Of a stretch of 64,000 bases of DNA, positions 8,100 through 16,713 are shown piece by piece (the stretch's first letter is position 1; every line of letters begins with the position of its first letter). The position numbers were made by a program, and so were the translations under genes. The notes beneath the pieces were generated by a model. That model made no database searches, was not told the DNA's origin, and was given only the letters and a program-made list of their open reading frames with translations. The DNA lies in the NCBI RefSeq assembly GCF_006539165.1, contig NZ_BJMM01000013.1, positions 122,222 to 186,221 on the forward strand, given 5' to 3'. This DNA is from Streptomyces cacaoi (lineage in GTDB: Bacteria > Actinomycetota > Actinomycetes > Streptomycetales > Streptomycetaceae).

Positions 8100-9080
8100 T
8101 CAGCTCCGTGCGGTGCGTACGGCGCCCATGCTGGCGGCGACGACGAGCGCGATGGCGGCCAGCTGCACGCCGCCCAGGCTCTGCCCGAGCACCAGGAAGC
8201 CGGCGGTGGTGGCCGCGACGGGCATCAGGCTCATCAGCACGGCGAAGGTCGCGGCCGGCAGCCGGCGCAGCGCGAACAGCTCCAGGGTGTAGGGCAGCCC
8301 GGAGGAGAGCACGGCGACGGCGGCGCCCAGGCCCAGGGTGACCGGGTCGAGCAGGGCCGTGCCCGCGCTGAAGAGGCCCAGCGGGGCGCTGACGAGGGCC
8401 GCGACGCCCATCGCCAGGGCGAGGCCGTCGGCCTTCGGGAACCGGGCGCCGGTGCGGGCGTTGAAGACGATGTACGCCGACCACATCGCCCCGGCGGCCA
8501 GCGCGAAGCCGACACCGGCGGGTGCGAGCCCGTCGAAGTCGCTCGCGCCGAGCAGATACACCCCGCCGAGCGCGAGGCCCGCCCACAGCAGGCTCGCGGC
8601 CCGCCGCGCGGCGACGACGGAGAGCACCAGCGGCCCGAGCAGCTCCAGCGTGACGGCCGCGCCCAGCGGGATCCGGTCGATGGCCTGGTAGAAGAGGCTG
8701 TTCATGGTGCCGAGCGCGATACCGAGCCCCACGGCCGCCGCCCAGTCCGACCGGCTGTGGCCGCGCAGCCGCGGGCGGCACACGGCGAGCATCAGCGCGG
8801 CCGAGAAGACCAGCCGCAGCGCGACGACGCCGAGCGCCCCGGCCCGCGGGAACAGCAGCGCGGCGACGGCGGACCCGAACTGGAGCGAGAAGGCGCTGCC
8901 GAGCACCATGCCGACCCCGCCGAGCCGGGCACGCGCCGCGGAGCCGGAAGCGGCACCGGACGCGGAACCGGAAGCGGAGCCCGCCGGCGCGGGCCGGGTG
9001 GCGGCCGGGCCTCCGTCGCCGGGGGTGGGTGCGGGGCCGCCCGCCGAGGGGGCGGCCGGGGAGCGGTCGGAAGCGGTCAC
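8100..9080 (-). CDS. EamA/RhtA-type drug-metabolite exporter
   Basis: A 326-residue integral membrane protein with ten predicted hydrophobic segments in two EamA repeats (about residues 55-180 and 190-320). The sequence QAIDRIPLGAAVTLELLGPL resembles the threonine/homoserine exporter RhtA. The first 50 residues are a Gly/Ala/Ser/Pro-rich cytoplasmic tail that is probably disordered. The GTG start at 9080 is 69 bp from a divergent LysR gene, the usual arrangement of an exporter with its own regulator. Substrate is inferred as an amino acid or small metabolite. Confidence 0.85.
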   Translation of the reverse strand: MTASDRSPAAPSAGGPAPTPGDGGPAATRPAPAGSASGSASGAASGSAARARLGGVGMVLGSAFSLQFGSAVAALLFPRAGALGVVALRLVFSAALMLAVCRPRLRGHSRSDWAAAVGLGIALGTMNSLFYQAIDRIPLGAAVTLELLGPLVLSVVAARRAASLLWAGLALGGVYLLGASDFDGLAPAGVGFALAAGAMWSAYIVFNARTGARFPKADGLALAMGVAALVSAPLGLFSAGTALLDPVTLGLGAAVAVLSSGLPYTLELFALRRLPAATFAVLMSLMPVAATTAGFLVLGQSLGGVQLAAIALVVAASMGAVRTARS

Positions 9081-9149
9081 CAGGCCACGCTAGGACGCCC
9101 CCGCGTGCGCCGTGAAATGCGCCTTCCGCTGCGGCTATGCTCCACGCGC

Positions 9150-10034
9150 ATGACCGTCGAGCTGCGTCACCTGCGTGCCTTCCTCGCCATCGCCGAGGAG
9201 GGCGGCATCACCCGCGCCGCCGCCCGGCTCCGGATGAGCCAGCCCGCGCTCTCGCGCACCCTGCGCCGGCTGGAGGAGCACCTGGGCGTCCGGCTCGCCG
9301 ACCGCTCCACGCACCATCTGGAACTGACCGCGCAGGGCCACGCGTTCCGCGACAAGGCGCGCGCCGCCGTCGCCGCCGTCGACGAGGCGCTGGACCCGCA
9401 GCGGCTGCACACCTGGCCGCTGCGGCTGGGCCACGCCTGGTCGGCGCTGGGGCGCAGCACGACGCCGCTGCTGCGCCGCTGGCGGGCCGAGCACCCCGCC
9501 ACCCCGCTGGAGCTGCTGCGCATCGACGACCGGACGGCGGGGTTGCTGGCCGGCCGGGTGGACGCCGCGCTGCTGCGCGGCCCGGTGCCCGGCGGCCGGG
9601 GGCTGTGCGCCACCGAGCTGGTGCGCGAGCCGCGCGTCGCCGCCGTCCCCGCGCACGGTGAACTGGCCGCGCGACACGAGGCGTTGACGCTGGCCGACCT
9701 CGCGCCGCATCCGGTGGCGCTCAACACCGTCTCGGGGCTGACCACGCTCGGGCTGTGGCCGCCGGAGATCCGGCCGGACGCGGACGCCGCGGTCCGGGTG
9801 GCCAACACCGACGACTGGCTCGGCGCCATCGCCGCCGGCGGCGCCGTGGGCGTCTCGACGCAGGCCACGGCGGAGCTGCACCCGCATCCGGGCGTCGCCT
9901 ACCGGCCGCTCACGGTGCCGGGCGACACGGGGGTGCCCGTCTCACTGGTGTGGCGGGACATGCCGGGCCACCCGGCCATCCCCGATCTGGTGACAGCCGC
10001 CCGGCAGGTCCTGTCGGCGCGGGGAACCGCCTGA
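9150..10034 (+). CDS. LysR-family transcriptional regulator
   Basis: A 294-residue regulator. The N-terminal winged helix (residues 3-62) has the LysR pattern LRHLRAFLAIAEEGGITRAA, MSQPALSRTLRRLEEHLG and LELTAQG. The remainder is a periplasmic-binding-protein-like effector domain. The gene diverges from the EamA exporter, so it probably senses that substrate and controls the 69-bp shared promoter region. There is no Shine-Dalgarno; TATGCT at 9136-9141 lies 8 nt before the ATG, suggesting a leaderless mRNA. Confidence 0.9.
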   Translation: MTVELRHLRAFLAIAEEGGITRAAARLRMSQPALSRTLRRLEEHLGVRLADRSTHHLELTAQGHAFRDKARAAVAAVDEALDPQRLHTWPLRLGHAWSALGRSTTPLLRRWRAEHPATPLELLRIDDRTAGLLAGRVDAALLRGPVPGGRGLCATELVREPRVAAVPAHGELAARHEALTLADLAPHPVALNTVSGLTTLGLWPPEIRPDADAAVRVANTDDWLGAIAAGGAVGVSTQATAELHPHPGVAYRPLTVPGDTGVPVSLVWRDMPGHPAIPDLVTAARQVLSARGTA

Positions 10035-10121
10035 CCACGGCATACGTTGACCGACACGACGGGTGAGACCGCGCACGGCGGGCACCCGCCCCATCCGCAC
10101 CGCACGACGGGAGGCAGGACC

Positions 10122-10352
10122 ATGGCAGGTTTTCTCGACCGCGCCAAGGAGCAGGCCCAGAAGGGTCTCGCGCAGGGCAAGGAGAAGGTGGAAGAGGTCC
10201 AGGCCCAGCGCGCGGGCAACGACCTGCTGCGCAAGCTGGGCGCCGCCTACTACGCCGAGCAGCGCGGCAACGGCTCGCCGCAGCAGGTGCAGCAGGCCAT
10301 GGCGGCCCTGGAGGCCCACATCGCACAGAACGGCGACGCGTTCTTGAAGTGA
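10122..10352 (+). CDS. Small helical protein of unknown function
   Basis: A 76-residue, charged, probably all-helical protein (FLDRAKEQAQKGLAQGKEKVEEVQ at the N-terminus). The spacing of hydrophobics suggests an amphipathic or coiled-coil helix, followed by LLRKLGAAYYAEQRG and a second helix. No cysteine, no signal peptide. ATG at 10122 follows a GGGAGGCAGG site. It lies 87 bp behind the LysR gene. I recognise no family function. Confidence 0.8.
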   Translation: MAGFLDRAKEQAQKGLAQGKEKVEEVQAQRAGNDLLRKLGAAYYAEQRGNGSPQQVQQAMAALEAHIAQNGDAFLK

Positions 10353-10428
10353 GCCACGCTCCCGGGGACTTCCCGGTGCTCCCGGGTGTTGCCGGGACGC
10401 GCTGCCGAAGCACCCCGGCAGGGCGGAC

Positions 10429-10466
10429 GGGCCCGCCCGCGGGGGCTCTCGCGCCCGCGCGGGCCC
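10429..10466. terminator. Probable bidirectional terminator
   Basis: GGGCCCGC at 10429-10436 pairs with GCGGGCCC at 10459-10466, with further GC-rich pairing inside. It sits between convergent genes. Confidence 0.5.
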
Positions 10467-10471
10467 GCGGC

Positions 10472-11002
10472 TCAGCCGAAGCGGACGCGGTGCAGCATCA
10501 GCAGCGCCGCCGCGGTGTTCGCCGCCGGCACCTGGCCCGAGGCGATCAGATCGGGGGTCTCCTTCAGCGGGACCCACTCGCGCTTGTCGGACTCGAAGTC
10601 GTCCTCGGGCTGCCCGAGGTACTCGGCGCTGTCCGCCCAGTAGATGTGGTGCCGCGCGTCGGTCAGCCCGTTCGACGGCTCGACGGTCATCAGATGGCGG
10701 AGGGGGCCGGGCCGCCAGCCCGTCTCCTCCGTCATCTCCCGCGCCGCCGCCTCGGTCAGCTCCTCACCGTCCTCGACGACGCCGGCCGCCAGTTCCCACC
10801 CCCAGCTGTCGGTGATGAAGCGGTGCCGCCACAGCAGCAGCACCTCGTTCCGCTCGTTGACGGCGGTCGCCATCGCCACGGGCCGCAGCCGGATCAGATA
10901 GTGATCCAGATGCCGCCCGTCGGGCAGTTCCACGTCCGCGAGATTGACCCGAAGCCACTGGTTCTCGTACACGGTGCGTTCACCCAGGTTCTTCCATCGC
11001 AC
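10472..11002 (-). CDS. NUDIX hydrolase
   Basis: A 176-residue pyrophosphohydrolase. The complete NUDIX box (G-x5-E-x7-REMTEETGW) lies near residues 68-90 and supplies the magnesium-binding glutamates. The surrounding sequence (ENQWLRVNLADVELPDG, VAMATAVNERNEVLLLWRH) resembles ADP-ribose/nucleoside-diphosphate-sugar NUDIX enzymes. GTG at 11002 lies behind an AAGGGGG site. The exact substrate cannot be decided. Confidence 0.88.
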   Translation of the reverse strand: MRWKNLGERTVYENQWLRVNLADVELPDGRHLDHYLIRLRPVAMATAVNERNEVLLLWRHRFITDSWGWELAAGVVEDGEELTEAAAREMTEETGWRPGPLRHLMTVEPSNGLTDARHHIYWADSAEYLGQPEDDFESDKREWVPLKETPDLIASGQVPAANTAAALLMLHRVRFG

Positions 11003-11088
11003 GTCATGTGCCCCCTTCCCGGACGGAGTGGGCACATCCCAGCACGGTGCGCTCACCCGCTGACAGAGGCACTCCGGGTGCCCCGGTG

Positions 11089-12435
11089 TCAGAAGGGCAC
11101 GCTCAGCGCTTCCTCGATGAGCTTGGCCGCCTCGGCCGCCGATGCGCCGGGGTGGCGCGCCAGCCGCTGTCCCACCCTGCGCATGCGCCCGCGCAGGCGC
11201 TGCGACTCGATGCCCTGCGCGGTGTCGACCATGCGGACCGCCGCGTCCGCCGCGCCCTCGCCGTCGCCGCTGCGCAGCCGCACGTCGCTGAGGGTGGCCA
11301 GCCGGTTGACCCGGCCGCGGACGTGCGCCGGCGCACGCGCGGCCTCCTGCGCGTAGTCCCTGGCCGCTTCCACCTCTCCCAGCAGGAGCAACGCCTCGGC
11401 CAGACGCACCTGCACCAGGCCCGGCTGGACGTAGCCGGTCTCCTCCGGCTCCTCCTCGGGACGGATGCGCTCGGAGTACGCCTCGGCCCTGCGCATGCAG
11501 GCGTACGCGGCCGCCCGGTCGCCGAGTTGGGCGTAGGCCCGGGCCTGCATCGCGTACAGATCCGTGGCGAGCGCGGGCGTCAGGTGCGCTCCGGTGGTGC
11601 GCAGCACGGCCTCGGCGCAGGCCAGCGCGTGCCGGTGCTCCCCCAGGAACAGGGCCTGGTTGACCAGCAGGGCCACGACGTAGCCGCCGAACCGCAGATC
11701 CCCCGACGCCTTGCCCAGGCGCAGCGCCTGGTGGAAGTAGCGCTGGGCCAGCCCCTGGGCGTCGGCGTCGTAGGCGCAGATGCCGCTGATCGCCGCCAAC
11801 GCGCCTGCGGCGCGGCACAGTTGGCGGCCGGTAGCGTCGTCGTAGGTGCCGCGCAGCAGCGGGGCCACCTCGGCCGTGAGGAAGCCGGCGACGCGGGCGC
11901 GGGTGGCCACGCCTCCGGCGTTGCGGTAGAGGTGCTCGTAGTGTCCGCGGGCCGCGTGCAGCACCGCGACGTCCGCGGCGGTGACGGGCGCTCCCGCGGT
12001 GCGCGAGACGTCCCGGTCCTCGGGCGGGTTCTCCCACTCCCACACGGGGGCGACGGCGGCCGCCCCGCTCAGCAGCGCCGGTCCCGGCCAGTCGTCGTGC
12101 AGTTGGTCGGCCCGCCACAGCGAGGCCGCGCGTTCGACGAACGCTCCGAGTCCGCCCTCCCCTGGCGGCGGCGGCAGATCGGGGGCGCTCACCGACCCCA
12201 TGCCGATGTCACTGAGGGTGAGAATGCGCCCGAGCTTCTCGCCGAGGACCTCGCAGATCAACTCGGGGACCCTGCCCCGTGGCCGTTGTCCCTTCAACCA
12301 GCGGGAGACGGCCGTGTGGTCATAACGCAGGGTGAGATCTGCTTGGCTTCCTAATCGATTGATCCTCGCCGCCAGACCGGCCCGGGACATCCCTGACTGG
12401 TCAAGCAGCGCGTCCAGTTGACTGTTGGGCTCCAT
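11089..12435 (-). CDS. HTH regulator with TPR-like effector domain; contains a TTA codon
   Basis: A 448-residue protein. Residues 1-75 form an XRE-like DNA-binding domain (SRAGLAARINRLG, RYDHTAVSRWLKGQRP). The rest is alpha-helical and repeat-rich, as in Streptomyces TPR regulators of the NsdA type (comparison from memory). Codon 28, in the HTH, is TTA (12352-12354), so translation should depend on the bldA leucyl-tRNA. ATG at 12435 follows GGAGGGCGGG. Two palindromes lie just upstream. The next gene is a diverging paralogue with the same HTH pattern. Targets are unknown. Confidence 0.85.
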   Translation of the reverse strand: MEPNSQLDALLDQSGMSRAGLAARINRLGSQADLTLRYDHTAVSRWLKGQRPRGRVPELICEVLGEKLGRILTLSDIGMGSVSAPDLPPPPGEGGLGAFVERAASLWRADQLHDDWPGPALLSGAAAVAPVWEWENPPEDRDVSRTAGAPVTAADVAVLHAARGHYEHLYRNAGGVATRARVAGFLTAEVAPLLRGTYDDATGRQLCRAAGALAAISGICAYDADAQGLAQRYFHQALRLGKASGDLRFGGYVVALLVNQALFLGEHRHALACAEAVLRTTGAHLTPALATDLYAMQARAYAQLGDRAAAYACMRRAEAYSERIRPEEEPEETGYVQPGLVQVRLAEALLLLGEVEAARDYAQEAARAPAHVRGRVNRLATLSDVRLRSGDGEGAADAAVRMVDTAQGIESQRLRGRMRRVGQRLARHPGASAAEAAKLIEEALSVPF

Positions 12436-12462
12436 CCCGCCCTCCGGCCGTACAAACGTGTT

Positions 12463-12503
12463 GTTCCGCAGAGTAACGGAACCGGATTCACACGGGGTGT
12501 GAA
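12463..12503. promoter_or_regulatory. Two palindromes upstream of the HTH regulator gene
   Basis: GTTCCG-N8-CGGAAC spans 12463-12482 and TTCACAC-GGG-GTGTGAA spans 12487-12503. Both lie within 70 bp upstream of the regulator's start and look like operator sites, perhaps for autoregulation. Confidence 0.5.
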
Positions 12504-12687
12504 AGGACCGCGCACGCATGTGTGCGGCACATGCTCCCGCTCGTCCGCGAGGCGCGTTTGCCTGGAAGGCATCGCGGTGCGGCGACCGGAATCAGAGCAC
12601 GCCGCGCACACGCAGAGCTACCCCTTGGCAGAAGGAAGAGAGGCACTTCGATGAACGATCCGATCATGTGGCACCACAGGAGCGGTC

Positions 12688-14295
12688 ATGCGCACCGCTG
12701 ACCCCTCGCACACCGCCCCGACTCCCGCCGCACGCCGCCGCGTTCGCCCGCCCAACCGCGCGCTGCGCGCCCTGCTGGAGGAGACGGAGTGGACGCAGGC
12801 GGCGTTCGCGCGTGCGCTTTCCCGTCTCGGCGCCGAGATCGGCATACAGCTTCGGTACGACAGGACTTCAGTCGCGCACTGGTTACGCGGCAGCCGTCCC
12901 GACCCCCGCGTCCAGCACCTCATCGCGGAGGCGTTGTCGCGCCGGCTGGGACGCCCCGTCGCCGTCGCCGACCTCGGCATGGCCGACGGCCGGGCCACCC
13001 CCAGCACACTCAGCACACCCGGCGACGGGCGGCGCGCGGACACCACCGAGGGAGCCGGGCCCGGGGACGGCGCGCACCGCCGCACGCCCGACCGGGACCC
13101 GGCGTCCCCGGGCACCCGCGCGCCCGCCCACCCCGCCGACCGCCTCACCGCGCTGACCGCCCCGGTCGTCCCGCCGCCCCGCGCCGACTCCCCTCCCCCG
13201 GCCCCGTACACGCTCGGCCTGCTGGAGCAGACCGTGCGCCCGGCCCGAGGCGCGCGCGGCGAGGACGGGCGCACGGGCGCGGAGCGCGCCGCCGTCCCCG
13301 CCCCCGTCCGTCCCCCGGCGGCACGCACCCCCGGGCTGCACCGCACCGTGCCGGGCACCGGCCCCGGCGGGCCGGGCGCGGTCGCCTCGGTGCACGAGCA
13401 CGCGCGGTTCTTCGCGCTCCAGGCCGACCGGTACGGCGGCGGCCACATCCGCACCTCGCTCGCCGCGTACCTCTCCGGCCTCGTCCGCACCCTGCGCACC
13501 GGCCCCGGTGACGCCCACCACCGCGGACTGCTGGCGGGCGCCGCCCGGTTGAGCTTCCTGCTCGCCCGGGTCTACGCCGACGAGCGGCGGCACGGGCTCG
13601 CCCAGCGCGCGTTCGTCACCGCGGCCGAGCTGGCCGCCGAGGCCGAGGACCCGGAGGGCGTGGCGCTGGCCCGCCGCGCCCTCGGCTCCCAGGCACACCA
13701 GCTGGGCCATCCCCGGGCGAGCCACACGCTGGCCCGTGCCGCGCTGGCCGCGGCGCCGGCGGCGGTCGAGCCCTCCGTCCGGGCGTATCTGTACGCGGGC
13801 CTGGCGGTCGCCCGGGCCGCCTGCGGTGAGCGCTCCAGCGCCCTGGAGGCGCTGCGCGACGCCGAACACCAGCTCGCCCGGGCCCCGTTGGACCTCACGA
13901 CCGGTCCGGGCGCGCCCGGCGCCGAGCCGGTCGGCACGTACCAGGACGCGGCGCTGCTGTACCAGTCGGGCCAGGTGCGGGCGGCGCTCGGCGACCGGCC
14001 GGGCGCCGTACGCGAGCTGCGGGCGTCCCTGCACGCCCGGCCGGCTACGGAGCTGCGCCCCCGGGCGATCACCCGTGCGGAACTGGCCGAACTCCTGCTC
14101 GCCGAACGGAGGTTGGAGGAGGCGTGCGCCGCCTGGCAGGGTTTCCTCCAGGACGCGGACCGGGTCCGTTCCGGCCGGGTGCAGGCCGCGCGCGCCCGGC
14201 TGCCGGTGCTGCTGCGCCCGTACGCCCGCGAGGGCTGCGTACGCTCACTCCTCGCACACACGAACTCCCCAGCAGGCGTACGGTCGCGTGGCTAG
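12688..14295 (+). CDS. Paralogous HTH regulator; contains a TTA codon
   Basis: A 535-residue protein. Its HTH (about residues 26-85: WTQAAFARALSRLG, RYDRTSVAHWLRGSRP, LIAEALSRRLGRPV) matches that of the upstream divergent regulator. A long proline/alanine/arginine-rich linker (residues 95-220) leads to a helical repeat domain to the end. Codon 66 is TTA (12883-12885), in the recognition-helix segment AHWLRG. ATG at 12688 follows an AGGAGCGG site. The two genes look like an ancient duplication, together controlling an unknown, probably developmental or secondary-metabolic, function. Confidence 0.85.
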   Translation: MRTADPSHTAPTPAARRRVRPPNRALRALLEETEWTQAAFARALSRLGAEIGIQLRYDRTSVAHWLRGSRPDPRVQHLIAEALSRRLGRPVAVADLGMADGRATPSTLSTPGDGRRADTTEGAGPGDGAHRRTPDRDPASPGTRAPAHPADRLTALTAPVVPPPRADSPPPAPYTLGLLEQTVRPARGARGEDGRTGAERAAVPAPVRPPAARTPGLHRTVPGTGPGGPGAVASVHEHARFFALQADRYGGGHIRTSLAAYLSGLVRTLRTGPGDAHHRGLLAGAARLSFLLARVYADERRHGLAQRAFVTAAELAAEAEDPEGVALARRALGSQAHQLGHPRASHTLARAALAAAPAAVEPSVRAYLYAGLAVARAACGERSSALEALRDAEHQLARAPLDLTTGPGAPGAEPVGTYQDAALLYQSGQVRAALGDRPGAVRELRASLHARPATELRPRAITRAELAELLLAERRLEEACAAWQGFLQDADRVRSGRVQAARARLPVLLRPYAREGCVRSLLAHTNSPAGVRSRG

Positions 14296-14316
14296 AAGGT
14301 CACCGCCGTCGGGTAT

Positions 14317-14498
14317 GACGCAGGCAGCACCCGCCGGACGCACGGAACCGGCCGCACACCCGGCGGGCGCGGCACGCACGACCGCGGCACCCGGCACGAC
14401 CGGCACAGCCGCGCGGCACGCAGAACACAGCCGGCACGAACAGCACAGACAGCACACACAACACAGGCAGCACGGACAGCCACGACGGACACGGGGCG
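14317..14498 (+). other. T-free leader of 182 nt before the amidase gene
   Basis: Not one T occurs on the + strand across these 182 bases. Its 3' half is C/A-rich, with GCAC recurring every 6-19 bp from about 14390 to 14475. A transcript of this strand would contain no U and little structure, like a Rho loading site. Confidence 0.7.
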
Positions 14499-14504
14499 TA
14501 GAGC

Positions 14505-15095
14505 ATGGCCACACCGATCACCGCGAAGGCACTCCTGGAAGCTCTCGACAAGGAGGGCGTCAAGGTCGACGAGGTGCGCAACTGGCGCGAGCACAACCGC
14601 AACCAGCAGGGGCCCTGGGGCCCGGTGCACGGCATCATGATCCACCACACGGTCACCAGCGGCGCCAAGGAGACCGTCGACCTCGTCTACGACGGCCGCT
14701 CCGACCTGCCGGGCCCGCTCGCACACGGCTGCATCACCAAGGACGGCACCGTCCATCTGACGGGCCACGGGCGGGCCAACCACGCGGGGACGGGCGACGG
14801 GGACGTCCTGCGTGCGGTCATCGCCGAGCGCAGCACCCCGGACCCGAACGAACAGGACACCGACGGGAACACCCACTTCTACGGCTTCGAGTGCGAGAAC
14901 CTCGGCGACGGGGACGACCCGTGGCCGGATGAGCAGATCGACGCGATCGTGCGGGCCTCGGCGGCGCTGTGCCGCCACCACGGCTGGAACGCGCGCTCGG
15001 TCATCGGCCATCTGGAGTGGACGAACCAGAAGACCGATCCCCGCGGGTTCACGATGGACGCCCTGCGCAAGAAGATCACCGAGCGCCTCAAGTAA
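14505..15095 (+). CDS. N-acetylmuramoyl-L-alanine amidase (type 2)
   Basis: A 196-residue peptidoglycan amidase that cleaves the lactyl-peptide bond. Zinc ligands are visible as the His in GIMIHHTVTSG (about residue 46) and in VIGHLEWTNQKTDPRG near residues 165-180, with HLTGHGRANHAG between. The catalytic Lys/Thr pair is in NQKTDPRG. No signal peptide is seen, so it may leave the cell another way, act on recycled muropeptides, or be phage-derived; no phage genes surround it. It follows the T-free leader and ends in a strong terminator. Confidence 0.9.
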   Translation: MATPITAKALLEALDKEGVKVDEVRNWREHNRNQQGPWGPVHGIMIHHTVTSGAKETVDLVYDGRSDLPGPLAHGCITKDGTVHLTGHGRANHAGTGDGDVLRAVIAERSTPDPNEQDTDGNTHFYGFECENLGDGDDPWPDEQIDAIVRASAALCRHHGWNARSVIGHLEWTNQKTDPRGFTMDALRKKITERLK

Positions 15096-15109
15096 CCGGC
15101 TCGGCAACC

Positions 15110-15149
15110 GCGCCCCGGCGCCGCCCGCACCCCCGCGGCGCCGGGGCGC
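15110..15149 (+). terminator. Amidase terminator
   Basis: Perfect 15-bp stem: GCGCCCCGGCGCCGC at 15110-15124 and GCGGCGCCGGGGCGC at 15135-15149, with a 10-nt loop. Confidence 0.85.
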
Positions 15150-15215
15150 AGCGCTGCGCCCGGCGACCACGGCAGGCCCCGCGGGTGCGCTCGGCACCGG
15201 AGCCACAATGGACAC

Positions 15216-16124
15216 ATGTCCGATCCGCTCGCCGCTCTCGCCCCGCGGCTGCCCTCACCGCTCCAGGAGGCGCACGACGAGCGGTTCGCACGCCGCGGCG
15301 TGCGCCTTCTCCTCAAACGCGACGACCTCATCCATCCCGCGCTCCCCGGCAACAAGTGGCGCAAACTCGCCCCTAACCTGCGGTCGGTCCTGGACTCGTC
15401 GCACCGGACGCTGCTGACCTTCGGCGGGGCCTGGTCCAACCATCTGCGGGCCACCGCTGCCGCCGGCCGGCTGCTGGGCCTGCGCACGATCGGCATCGTG
15501 CGCGGACACGAACTGGCCACCCGCCCCCTCAATCCCTCGCTGGCCCGCTGCGCCGCGGACGGCATGGAGCTGGAGTTCGTCGAGCGCTCCGCCTACCGCC
15601 GCCGCGCCGACCCCGACTGGCACGCGGAGTTGCTCTCCCGCTTCGGTCCGTGCGCGCTGCTGCCCGAGGGCGGCAGCAACGCGGCGGCCGTGCACGGCTG
15701 CGCGAGGCTCGGCGAGGAACTGCGCGGCCGGACCGATGTGGTGGCCGTCGCCTGCGGCACCGGCGGCACGCTCGCCGGCCTGGCAGCGGGGGTTTCCCCA
15801 GGTCAGCGCGTGCTCGGCGTCCCGGTACTGAAGGGCGGCTTCCTGACCGGCGAGATACGGGCCCTGCAACGCGCGGCGTTCGGCGGGCCGCGCGGCACCT
15901 GGTGGCTGGACGAGCGGTTCCACGGCGGCGGCTACGCGCGGGTGAGCGCGGAACTGCGGGAGTTCGCCGAGGGCTTCGCCCGGCGCCACGCGCTCGCCCC
16001 GCTCGATCTCGTCTACGTCGCCAAGCTGTTGTACGCGCTGGACCGCCTCGCCCAGGAGGGCGCCTTCCCGGCCGGCAGCACCGTCACGGCCGTCGTGACG
16101 GGCAGCGGACAGCAGGCCACCTGA
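15216..16124 (+). CDS. PLP-dependent ACC deaminase / D-cysteine desulfhydrase family enzyme
   Basis: A 302-residue fold-type II PLP enzyme. KRDDLIHPALPGNKWRKL near residues 34-51 carries the Schiff-base lysine (in NKWRK). FGGAWSNH, LPEGGSNAAAVHG and CGTGGTLAGLAAG (phosphate-binding loop) follow in family order. Known members deaminate 1-aminocyclopropane-1-carboxylate or split D-cysteine to pyruvate, ammonia and sulfide; sequence alone does not decide which. No Shine-Dalgarno is present, but CACAAT lies 6 nt before the ATG, suggesting leaderless expression. Confidence 0.85.
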   Translation: MSDPLAALAPRLPSPLQEAHDERFARRGVRLLLKRDDLIHPALPGNKWRKLAPNLRSVLDSSHRTLLTFGGAWSNHLRATAAAGRLLGLRTIGIVRGHELATRPLNPSLARCAADGMELEFVERSAYRRRADPDWHAELLSRFGPCALLPEGGSNAAAVHGCARLGEELRGRTDVVAVACGTGGTLAGLAAGVSPGQRVLGVPVLKGGFLTGEIRALQRAAFGGPRGTWWLDERFHGGGYARVSAELREFAEGFARRHALAPLDLVYVAKLLYALDRLAQEGAFPAGSTVTAVVTGSGQQAT

Positions 16125-16171
16125 GAGTGAGAGAAACCGTCGGAGGCGACCGCGGCACCGGCCCGAGCCCA

Positions 16172-16184
16172 TGACACACAGTGA
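16172..16184. promoter_or_regulatory. BldD box 1 upstream of the sigH operon
   Basis: TGACACACAGTGA is an exact match to the BldD consensus TNAC-N5-GTNA. It lies in the 589-bp region (16125-16713) before the anti-sigma gene, which otherwise holds no gene. Confidence 0.65.
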
Positions 16185-16563
16185 TAGTCGCCACGACTTT
16201 CTGTCACCGTCATTCGGAAGCCGCCCGCTCAACCATCACTCTGTGTAAGGAAAATGAGCGAGCACCCTCCGATCCGCCGCCCGGCAGCCGCACTCCGGGG
16301 CGCCCCCGGGGTCGGGTTTCGGCCCTCCTTGGACGGTGTTCCGCAGGTGGCTATGAAGACATCGGGTGGCGGGTAATGACTTGGCAGGCCCTTTCGTCGG
16401 CCGCCCTGCCCGCGCGGCAGCGGACGACCCCGGCGAACGGCCGCTCCCGAAACGGTCCTGCACGGGCGGGGAATCCCTCTGAGGCTTCCCCGAAGCGCCA
16501 ACACAGCGTAATCGCACAGGATTTGAGGGCCCCAACCCCTAGCCACAGAAAGTGCCCATATGT

Positions 16564-16576
16564 TTACTATGGGTGA
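16564..16576. promoter_or_regulatory. BldD box 2 upstream of the sigH operon
   Basis: TTACTATGGGTGA also matches TNAC-N5-GTNA exactly. It overlaps a possible -10 element (TACTAT), so bound BldD-c-di-GMP would block the promoter. It is 138 bp before the anti-sigma start. Confidence 0.65.
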
Positions 16577-16713
16577 CACCCGCGAAGTGAAGCGGCGAAG
16601 ATCCGCACGTGCGGCATCGCGGCGCGGATCGCGATAGCGTCGCTGACGAAACGAACCAACAGCCGTGCCGGCCCGCGCGGGCCCAACCGGCTCGTGTCAC
16701 CTTGGAGGTGAGG

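Noticed and set aside
14505..15095. The amidase as a prophage endolysin
   Set aside because: No holin, tail, integrase or attachment site is nearby and neighbours are core genes.
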